Below, one piece after another: positions 44,001 through 56,000 of a stretch of 64,000 nucleotides of DNA (position 1 is the first letter of the stretch; each line of letters opens with the position of its first letter). A model generated the notes under the pieces. That model saw only the letters and a list, made by a program, of their open reading frames with translations, was not told the DNA's origin and made no database searches. The stretch is from Mytilus californianus (Eukaryota; Mollusca; Bivalvia; Mytilida; Mytilidae), in the NCBI RefSeq assembly GCF_021869535.1, contig NW_026262659.1:2356001-2420000 (forward strand), read 5' to 3'. Both the position numbers and the translations under genes were made by a program.

Positions 44001-47000
44001 TAAAAATAGACAATTAAAACTGACCTTGAAATTTCATTTGCGCAAATAATTTTGCGGAACAACACCTATGATAAAAATTCGTTACAATAAGTTCGTTTTC
44101 TTTTTTTGTTATAATTCCGATAAGATTTTTCATCTCATGGATAAAATGGACTCGTCCAAACGTGAAAGACAAGTTAAAAGAAGGAGTTATCCACATACAA
44201 TTGGGAATTGTCTTATATCATGAATTGAAAATAAATGTTTGTCCATTTGAATATCAAAAACGGGATTGCCTGAAAAAGGATGAAACCGATATCGCTCATG
44301 TTTCCGGTGGACCACTCTACTTTGTTTATGCCACAGATATTAAAAGTGTTATTTCCGTGCAACATGTTTGCAATTTTTATTTCACATGTTTTTGGCTTGA
44401 AACTCATTGTTCACAAAGTAGACAAAAATCAACGTGTAGCTGGTTTATTAATTTCGTATGTTAATTATGACCATTTTATTATCCTGTTTTTCCGTGGAAT
44501 ACCACCCTTTATAATCTTATATGGGAATGGAATGCATTGTATGTTAAAAACAGCTTAGCAATAATATTTGGAACTAAAAAAGGATGACAATAAAGCATAC
44601 CAAAAACATTTTAGTAAGCTGAAAGATATATATTTTTTATATTCATGTTATGTCTTGAAAGAATTTTTTATTCTTTTTTTCCAGACCGAACAACCCGACT
44701 TTTTCACATAGGAAATCCCAAAAACCAACAAATTAAAAATCCATGGCCCTAAGAGATGAACACATAAAACATTCTTACATGTATAAAATTTACTGCTGTA
44801 TTGTAATGTTGTATAATGCTGAACACAATGTCCCTATCCCTACCAAAAAAAAAAATTGAAATAAAAGAACCCCTTCTGTGAGCCTCTAAATACTTATCAT
44901 TATCTTCACAGCTTGCTTGTTTAAGAAAATTGGTGATCGAAAGAAGTGTTGGTTTGGATACGATAACATCCAAGTTTTCACAAACAGCTTTACACTTTGC
45001 TGCACAGTCCGGCCAACCACACTGTGTTCAATGGCTTGTGCAATCTGGGGCAAACTTACTTATACAGGTACAGACAATTATCTACATGTACATCATATTC
45101 TCATCATTTCATTTCCACTATTTTTATTAGGTATTTACATTTTGTCCATCATTTTATATAAGGTTAAGATCTCCTCAGTTGTTACAAAATATTTTAGGTT
45201 CTATATTTGAGTTATTTATAAAACAAGCACATGAATTTTCCTTTTATCATTATAGATTGGAACTAGATAAAATATGTCATGCATGATTCAGAATCCCAGT
45301 CATTGCCAGTATGGCTGCTGAATTTAAGCATTTTTAACTGTTTAAGAAAATTGGTGATATAATTAAAAGAATGAAAAACCTTGAAAAATCATATGTCATG
45401 TATGTAAAGTACAAATTGCTACGCATACACCTGACGTTGGTGAAATAAAACATTTGTGTTCCTTTTATAATTCTAGTCATTTGAAAAAGAGGACATTCCG
45501 ACCACATCCAGAAGTATTTCCTGATTTTAACCAATTTTGAAAATGCAATGAGAAATTTCTGCAAAATCCAATAGAGTAGTTGCTTTTTATAAACTTAAAA
45601 AAAAGATTGCATATATGTAGGTTTAGTGTGGTTTGTAGACAAATGGAATTAATCATTTACAGCCATACAGGCATGATCTTTTCAGATCTTATTACACAAT
45701 TGATTATCACATCATGTATTTTACTGTAAGCTTATAATGTTTTTCATGATGGTAGTCTAGTAGATTTAAAATTATTTTTTATTTCAAATCCAAAACTCTT
45801 TCATTAACTCATAATTGTAATTCATTCAATCACAAAATGTCTGTGAAATTATTGAACAACATTTTAAATTAGTTTCTTTGTAATTTTTGTGACATTTATT
45901 ACCATGATTACATTCATTGACATTGTAATTGCTGGTAATATTTGATTAATTCATTATGCTTACATAGTAGGACTATTCATTGACATTGTAATTGCTGGAA
46001 ATATTTGGTTAATTCATTATACTTACATTGTAGGACTACATGGGAGAAACAGCCTTACATAAAGCTGCCAGGACTGGGAATATGGAATGTATCAGTTTAC
46101 TTATATCACAGGGAACTAAATTGTCGTAAGTTTATACTTTGTTGTAATATAATTTACAGTAAAACCAGTATAAAGTTATGTCATGATGTGTGAGAATACT
46201 GTGACAAGGATATTACAAGTGTTCCCTGCCTTTTCACAATTTTAAAATGCATGATCATGTCTTTAGTCATCGTATTAATTGGCTTTAGAAATTTCTTCCG
46301 AATTAAAAAAAAAATATAATAGCATGTGTTACAAATCCTCGTAAATTCAATTGGCCTCGGTTGCATCAGTTTCTGACTCTTCCGTTTCACATTCACTTTG
46401 AATTCATTGTTTTCATTTGCATTAGAATCCTTGCATTGTATGAATTGTTCAACAAGATTTTATTTTTGCGTCTATCATTCATTTCCTACGTTGGTAAAGC
46501 CGATTAAAAACAAGAATTTTATCAAACAAAATTTCATCATGATTGCAAAATTGACGTACAATTAATGTACCATACCTATAAACTTGACAATGAATGTAGT
46601 CATCTGGGTCCTCTGCTTTTCCAGAGTCATCAGTTTCGGGGTTCACTATAGGAGACTCATCATTTCGAAACATGATGTACATTTCTCACACTGTGGTTTA
46701 CCAAGGTTTGACTGTATATATAAGATATATAAATCACAACAAAAATATCCTTTGTCAACAGTATTTTGTCAGTAGGAAGAAGAGTTGTTAATAACATTTC
46801 TCTCTACTGGTTGTACAAGTTACTGCTAGAAATTTGTAGTTTTTCTCAATAATTTTTTAACAGGATCTCTGTTTGGAAATATTTTTGTAGGTCAACTATA
46901 TTTTGTGTATGGAGTGATAGTACCATATTGTAAGGCATTAAAGTTCATCTGACATGGTTCATCTGGCCTACATTTTAAAACCATTGATTTTTAAACACAC

Positions 47001-50000
47001 AATTCCCTAGAAACCAGTAGATTTTTAGTCGCAAGATTACCTAGAAACCAGTAGATTTGCCACAATAACTTTTTGTTCAACATGTACATAGTATGATAGT
47101 ATCTTATTACAATTGTTAGACTTTATCAATTCTGTATCAGTTGTTAACTTGTCAAAACAAATGTATACAAGTTATTGGAAATTTCTCATGACATGTACAT
47201 TGTGTAGGTATGATGTAATGCAGATGCTTAAGCTAATTGAAAAATATAATTAAAAAAATATTTATTTTATCAACATTCATTATGCCAACCACTCAATATC
47301 CACTCTGTAAACAAATATTTAATATTTCTATTTTGCTACATGTATATAAATTTGGTCTGTGTTTTGGGCTCTATATATATATATTTAGAAGAGAGACGAA
47401 AGATACCAAAGGGACATTCAAATAAGACATTCATGACATTAGTAGGTTTTAGGTGTCAGACCACCAATCCAAAATCCCTATCTATTCAACCAAATTTTGC
47501 AATTTTCACAGCTTTCTTAATATTTTACCTTAAGTTTAACTTCATAGAAACCAGGTATATCATGAATTGTACATGTATCACCTTTCTACATGCCAATTTT
47601 AAAGTCTTCTAAGAAAGAACTGCCTTTTGAAAGTCAAGTACTACTGAAAATAACCCCTGGTTTTCTGGAAATCTTAAATTAGTATACTATGGAGCACATT
47701 AATCCTCAATTTTTAATACAAACTCATAGACAAGTAAATTTTGGCTCAAAATGGTCTAATGTATTTCTCTTTCACCAAAAGTTTCATTACTGCAAATTTG
47801 TTGGTTAGTTTAAGTAAACAATGACATCAAAAGCACTATTTTTTGTCAAGAGTAGGGCTACTTTTACATACTTTCTAAATTGGAGGGAGTGAATTGGTGG
47901 TCTGACACCTAAAAGCATGATAAAAGTGACAAATTAAGACAATGTCAGAAATGTAAAAATTTCATGGAGACATTACACCACTGAGTCAACTAAAAACAGA
48001 AAAGGGTTGATGCACAAACAACAAAACAATAAATTTCTTCCTTAATCTCTTTCATGTCTTTGTCATCTATTGTAGAATTAAAAATCACAATGGGCAGACA
48101 CCCAGTCAGTTAGCTGCTGCTTGTGGGTACCAGGAGTGTGCAGCATACATAGAGAGAGCAGCACAGGCAGAGCATGCTCAGGGAGTGTATGGACTCCCCA
48201 CATATAATCCGTCCAATGATCTCACACAAAATAGTCAGGTTGTTACCAATGGCGATGCAATGGAATCAGATGATGACATGGAAACTGACCTTTCTGTCTT
48301 ACCTGAAGGTCACCGTGTCAATCCACTGGCAGGAACAAAGAGGAGCCGGGATGATTGTGATGAGGAGGAGTGTAAAAAGTCTCGACGTGATGGTATGATA
48401 ACACAGTGTACATGGTGTATACAGCTACATTATTATAAGCTAGTTGTTTTTTCACTCTGGTCATATGCAATGTTTATCCATTATGTCTAAATAAATATAT
48501 CTTTTGATTTGTTAAGATTCAAAAACCATATCAATTGCAACTTATTTTTGTTTTTTTTTTGAAAATTTCATGTCTGATAATATGTAAACTGCTCCTTGTT
48601 TTCATGGTTTTATGACATGAAGATGTATTTAGTAACATAATTATAGATTATCCATGGTTTTTCAAAGAGTAGGTTTTTATGGTCGTATATTGGTATGACG
48701 TTGGCGTCGTCGTCGTCGTCCGAAGACCGTCCGAAGACACATTAGTTTTCGCACTCTAACTTTAGTTTATGTGAATGGATCTCAATGAAATTTTACCATA
48801 AGGTTCAAGACCACAAAAGGAAGGTGGGGATTGATTTTGGGGGTTATGGTACCAACAGTTAAGGAATTAGGAGCCAAAAAGGGGCCAAAAATAAGCATTA
48901 TTGTAACTTCCAGACATAACTTGTGTGTAAGTGTATTGATCTCTCTGACATTGTACCACAAGGTTCCATATCACAAAGGGAATGCTGGGATTGATTTTGG
49001 GGGTAATTGCCTCAAAATTTTAGGAATTAGGGGCCAAAAAGGGGCAAGAAACAAGCATTTTTCTAGTTTCATGACAATAACTTGTGTGTAAGTGTATGGA
49101 TCTCTCTGACATTGTATCACAAGGTTCCATATCACAAAGGGAGTGCTGGGATTGATTTTGGGGGTAATTGCCTCAAAATTTTAGGAATTAGGGGCCAAAA
49201 AGGGGCAAAAAACAAGCATTTTTCTAGTTTCATGACAATAACTTTTGTGTAAGTGTATGGATCTTTATGAAATTGTAGTACAAGGTTCCATATCACAAAG
49301 GGAAAGCTGGAATTGAGTTTGGGGGTAATTGCCCCTAATGTTTAGGAATTTTGGGCCAAAAAGGGGCCAAAAATAAACATTTTTCAAGTTTCCAGACAAT
49401 AACTTGTGTTCAAGTGAATGGATCTCTCTGAAATTGTACTGCAAGGTACCATACCACAAAGGAAAGGCTGGGATTGATTTTGGGGGTAATTCCCTCAAAA
49501 TTATAGTAATTAGGGGCCATAAAAGGGCAAAAAAGCAAGCATTTTGATACGACCGTCGTATATTGGTATGACGTTGGCGTCGTCGTCCAGCGTCGTCCGA
49601 AGACACATTAGTTTTCGCACTCTAACTTTAGTTTAAGTGAATGGATGTCTATGAAATTTTACCATAAGGTTCAATACCACAAAAGGAAGGTTGGGATTGA
49701 TTTTGGGGGTTATGGTACCAACAGTTAAGGAATAAGGGGCCAAAAATAAGCATTTTTGTAACTTCCAGACATAACTTGTGTGTTAGTGTATGGATCTCTC
49801 TGACATTGTACCACAAGGTTCCATATCACACAGGGAACGCTGGGATTGATTTTGGGGGTAATTGTCTCAAAATATTAGGAATTAGGGGCCAAAAAAGATG
49901 CAAAAAACAAGCATTTTTCTAGTTTCATGACAATAACTTGTGTGTAAGTGTATGGATCTTTCTGAAATTGTACTACAAGGTTCCATATCACAAAGGGAAA

Positions 50001-53000
50001 GCTGGAATTGAGTTTGGGGGTAATTGCCCAAAACGTTTAGGAATAAGGGGCCAAAAATAAGCATTTTTCTAGTTTCCAGACAATAACTTGTGTTCAAGTG
50101 TATGGATCTCTCTGAAATTGTACAGTAAGGTACCAAACCACAAAGGGAAGGCTGGGATTGAGTTTGGGGGTGATGAATCATAAGGGGGTTCAAAAAATTT
50201 GGGGGGGGGGGGTTTCCTTTTTTTTCTTTTTTTCCTATTTTTTTCTTTTAAAATTTTCCATTTTAAGTTGGTTATTTCTGTTTTATATTTAAAAGCAAAT
50301 AATAATGATATGGTAGGAGATACACACCAAACAGGATGTGTAAATTATTATATAATAAGTATTGTGCAATAGCAAGAAATTTTCAATTGCACAGTATTGC
50401 ACAATAGCAAGAAATCTTCAATTGCACAGTATTGCGCAATAGCAAGAAATCTTCAATTGCACAGTATTGTGCAATAGCAAGAAATATCCAATAGCAAGAA
50501 ATATCCAATAGCACAATATTGCGCAATAGCAAGAAATTGTCAATTGTACAGTATTGCGCAATAGCAAGAAATATTCAATTGCACAGTATTGTGCAAAAGA
50601 AGATACTTCGTATAAATTGCTTATTTCTTGACCAATTTCAATGGGGTTTTATTCTTGAATTCTTGGGGTTCTTTAATATGCTGATTCTAACCGTGTATTA
50701 AGTTTTTGGATTTTGGGCCCCGTTTTTAAATTGGTCCACATTGGGGTCCAAAGGGTCCAAAATTAAACTTTGTTTGATTTCATCAAAAATTGAATTATTG
50801 GAGTTCTTTGATATGCCGAATCTAACCGTGTATTTAGATTCTTAATATTTGGTTCCGTTTTCAAATTGGTCTACATTAAGGTCCAAAGGGTCCAAAATTA
50901 AACTTAGTTTGATTTTAACAAAAATTGAATTCTTAGGGTTCTTTGATATGCTGAATCTAAACATGTATTTAGATTTTGATTATGGGCCCAGTTTTCAAGT
51001 TGGTCCAAATCGGGGTCCAAAATTAAACTTTGTTTGATTTCAACAAAAAATGAATAAATGGGGTTCTTTGATATGCTGAATCTAACCATGTATTTAGATT
51101 TTTGATTTTTGGGCCACATTATCAACTTTGTCCACATTGAGGTCAAAAGGGTCCAAAATTAAACTTTGTTTGATTTCATCAAAAATTGAATTCTTGGGGT
51201 TCTTTGATATGCTGAATCTAACCATGTATTTAGATTTTGAATATTGGACCATAATAGGTGAATTTCCAATTTAAAATTTTTAAGTTCTTAGACCACATTC
51301 ATTCTGTGTCAGAAACCTATGCTGTGTCATATATTTAATCACAATCCAAATTCAGAGCTGTATCAAGCTTGAATGTTGTGTCCATTCTTACCCCAACTGT
51401 TCAGGGTTCGACCTCTGCGGTCGTATCAAACTGCGCCCTGCGGAGCATTTTATTCTAGTTTCAGGACAATAACTTGTGTGTAAGTGTATGGATCTTTATG
51501 AAATTGTACTGCAAGGTTCCATATCACAAAGGGAAAGCTGGGTTTAAGTTTGGGGGTAATTGCCCTAAACGTTTAGGAATTTGGGGCTAAAAAGGGGCCA
51601 AAAAACAAGCATTTTTCTAGTTTCCAGACAATAACTTGTGTTCAAGTGATGGATCTCTCTGAAATTGTACTGCAAGGTACCATACCACAAAGGGAAAGCT
51701 GGGATTGAGATTGGGGATGAGGAACCATAAGGGGGTTCAAAAAATTTGGGGGGTGGGGATTTTTTTTTTCCTTTTTTTTCTTTAAAATTTTCCATTTTAA
51801 ATTGGTTATTTCAGATTTATATATATAAGCAAATAATAATGATATGGTTTGAATAGGTAAATTAAAAATTTTTAAGTTCTTAAACCACTTTCATTCTGTG
51901 TCAGAAACCTATGCTGTGTCAAATATTTAATTACAATCCAAATTCAGTGCTGTATCAAGCTTGAATGTTGTGTCCATACTTGCCCCAACTGTTCAGGGTT
52001 CGACCTCTGCGGTCGTATCAAGCTGCGCCCCAGCGGAGCATTTTATTCTCATCTACAATCTCATCAAAGGGAGACAGCCCTGAGATGAGATGTGGCCGAG
52101 CAACATCCTGGAGTTTGAAAGACCATTGATAATCTGTTTATCGCTATTTTGCCAATGACGTCATTAACGTTTACATTGACACTGTCATGTGTGCCGTTAG
52201 TTTCTAGCGTTAGTTTTATATCTCAAGAGAGTTGCATGATATGCAAAATTATCACAAAAAAAGATCAAAGGAAAAATACACCAAATAGCAATAAGATAAA
52301 ATATCTGTCCCTTTCAAAGGACAAAAGAGACTACGAACGAGTGATGAGTGATGAAAATTTAATCATTCTTCACAATATTAAGCTACAGATTGATGTAGGT
52401 GCTTACTCTGGGTCCTATTAAAGATTATTTAGTGGCTAAAAATACTAATTTGTGTGATGGGATGTTTCCTCAATACATGTAATGTCTATCTTTAGTTATA
52501 AAATATTAAATGGATATTTTGATATTTGATTTTCCAATTCCGGTATACAATTTCAAGAAGGAATTTTGAATTATTCAAATTTTGTCATACTGTGTTAAAA
52601 TTGAAAGAGACAACACCATTCACCATGTACATGATGTTCCAACTGGTGCATTTGCCTGGAAAAATTTGACGTCACAAAGCAATTATGTTTTTGTCACAAT
52701 GTCTAATGACCCGTTTCCCCCGAATGCCTCCATGTAAAATGGCAATTGGAAACTGGTCTATACTAAAAATGCCAAAATATGCATTTCATAAACAGTTTAA
52801 ATAACAAAATGAAAAGGTGTCAAAATACACCATTTGTAACATTGCATTTGACCTTTGACAACTAGATTAGAGCTAATCTGAATCAACTCAATTTTCAGTT
52901 AAGGTAGCTTGAGGTTTTATATAACTTTATTCCTGTTTACTATATATAGCTAGGAAAGAATAATATTTATCATATATTTAAATTTTAAAATCTTAAAATC

Positions 53001-56000
53001 TTAAAATATTTACATGTAATATTTTTTTATTGATTTTGCTTTTGAAAACAAATATAATATTGATTATCAAATATTTATTCAAGAAGACATGGAAGACATG
53101 GATTTGATTGAGGTTTTTTAAATGCTACCATAATGTAAAAGATTTGATTCAGGTTTGGTTAGATGCTTCTGTTCAGTAACACCAAAACATTACCTTGTTT
53201 GACTTGAAAAAAAAAAATTACACTAAGTTCAAACATTCCCGCCTTTAATTTGTACTGTGGAAAGAGTGTTACAAACTACATGTCATGTACTCAAAATTAA
53301 CCTTAACAGCATGTCTGTCAAATATAACCACCTAACTTATGCCTTAGATGTCTGATGCAGATCAAAACTGAGAATTCTACACGATACATGATATTTTCTA
53401 CTCGGTGCCTTTCCTTTACAGCCACGAAGACTTTGGCTGTTGAGAACAATAATATTATATCATCTTATCAAGCAATTCTTACAATATCTACTTCACCATT
53501 AAGTCCTCCACAAGAAGAAAGAGCACCTCCGTCACGTCCGCTAGATGAGGGTTCGTTAGCTGACGGAACTTGTTCCTTGTTTATGTAGAGGTTAGTGAAC
53601 GATGATGTGCTCACTCAGCATGCATTTCATTTTCACATCATTTCATGATCCTATTGTTAGATGTGTTTTGGAGAATGCATGACCTGCTTTTTATCCCTAC
53701 GATTCACGTGTCCCTGGCAATGTTTTCTGTTCAAATTATTACTTATTTAAAAAGATGCTGATTAGAAAAAAAGTGTTAATTGGTAATCAACATCCAATAT
53801 CTCCTAATCCAACAGATTTTGTAAGAGTTATTGTTCAATACACAGTATTCCATTTCAAAACCAGTGTCAAATTTACTGTTTACATGCAGGTGGATTTAGG
53901 GGGCCAGGGGGCAACTCCAAATGTTGCCTAGTTTATGGGGCCTGGCCCCCTTTTTCAAAATCATGGATCCGCATCTGACTTGTATCATAGCTTCAAGGGC
54001 TTTACATTAATTTTCAATTTGAACAAAAATCAAATAATTGTGTTAAATCTTACAGTATGAAAATGAGTTCTTTAGATGCTTATATTATTTTGATATCATT
54101 TAACTTTAGAAATATTGCAATTTGTCAATCAATCTGATTGATCCATAGATCCTGTGTTCACACTGGGTTTACAGGGATCTGACAATGCTCCTAATTTAAC
54201 TGTTCTGAAGACCTTTTTCGGATAATTGATTTGGCTTAATCTTCCATGCCTTCAAAAATTTTGAGACTTGAATTTCCTTTGTTGATGCAGTGATTATTAA
54301 AACAGAAAGCATGAACACAGGATCTATGTTTCAATCAGATTGTTTGTCAATTTTTCTTCCAACTGCTATCATTGTGCAGAGACCAATTTTACCCCATAAC
54401 AGAATGCCTTTCAGGGATATTCGGTATTATTAAGAGATTAGGTAAATGAAAAGTCTTTCTTTTTATAAAATTCATATAGGGTTATATCCATGGATTTAAA
54501 ATTCTACTGTCTATGGAAAGTCCCCATTTGTAAAGTTTTTTGTAACTGGATAGGTGTATTATTTCAACATTTTCTATGGAAAGTCTGCAATCTATTGAAA
54601 TATTTTAATTGGATAGGTGTATATTATTTCAACATTGATTTCTGACTAATGGAGGTACTGATCTCCCTTCTGGAACACTTGAGGTCACCACTGTTTTTTG
54701 GTGAGGTTGATGTTGCTTAATGTTCAGTTTTCTGTTTATGTGTTTTGTGGAACGTTGTTATACCTCCGCCGTAGCGGAGAGGGTCCCGAAATTGGTTTCT
54801 GTTCTCTAACTTTAGTTTGCCTCAAACAAATGTTATGAAACTAATACACAATGCTTATTACCACAAAACACAGATCAAGTTTGAATTTATATCTGTGTCC
54901 CATGGACACATTCCCCATTTATTTTTTATTTGTTTTGGTCACAGTGTTGTTAGTCATTCTTCAACTTATTGCTTTTGATTGTCTCCTTGGAATCTTCTTA
55001 CCAATGGTGAAACAGTCAACAAAAGTATAAAAGGAATAGCTGATTTCAATTGTCCTTTGACTTAGGGAATCTGATTATGTTTTAACCTGTGCAGTCCTGG
55101 TAGTTGATATTTACTTTGACTTAAGGAATCTGATTATAACCTGTGCAGTCCTGGTAGTTGATATATATATATAACTTTATATAATCAGTTTTTCCTGATT
55201 AAATTCTTCATTAAAAATGACATTCTTTACTTTGAGTCAGTATTCCAGTAGAAGATTTAAGTTGACATTTTGGAAGTCATTGTAGTCTAGCATTGCTTTA
55301 TAAATCCTTTGCTTTCCACTGCTTAAAAGCTTTATACAAAGTAGGCTTTGATTAGGCAGTGTATATATAGTATGAATTAAGCCATACCTAGCTATCAAGG
55401 CTATAGAGGGATTTATAAGAATAGTAACACAGCCATTTCAACAAGGCAATATTTGTGTCAGGCATGTTTAGGATCACTGAATTTGTTTATGACAAAGTTT
55501 ATATATGAACGAAATATATGAATGCCTTGAAATAATGGCTTTTTTAACCATTTGATTTTTTTCAGGAATAACTTTTACCTGTTGGAGATGGCACTTGGGC
55601 TAATTGGCGTTTGAAAATATTAACAAAAATATTTTTAAAAGGAGTTTAAATCTTGTTTGAATTATGCCAATTGTCATTTCACTGTAGGCTATATATATAT
55701 ATATATAGGCTACAAATTGTGTAAACATATAGTAAAATACTGTAACAAGTTCTTACATATTAACAGTTTTAAAGAGCAGTTGCACATAGCACATGTCATT
55801 CTTGTACAATTGTTGTACGTCCAAGTTCAATTGATACAAAGTTTATCCACTGTAATTAGTCCTAACCATACAATCTTATTTCTCAGATGTCCTTTGGGAA
55901 GAAAATAATCACCTCCAATTAAAGCAAAATGGTTTTAACCTACAGGGAAGATCTGCAATGTCATGTTTTGATGAGAATATTAATAAATATATTCCTCAAC

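Noticed and set aside
44162..44558. Overlapping frames of about 90-100 codons in ANKRD10 intron
   Set aside because: No domain, no acceptor/donor fit, and opposite-strand frames are equally long.
43355..45067. Reading ANKRD10 with both exons 2a and 2b as one longer protein
   Set aside because: In phase, but it breaks the 33-residue ankyrin spacing; kept as alternatives instead.
49265..50193. Minus-strand frames of about 100 codons
   Set aside because: Shadow of the 145 bp pearl-like units; repeated peptide words such as LPQTQFQLSLCDMEP.
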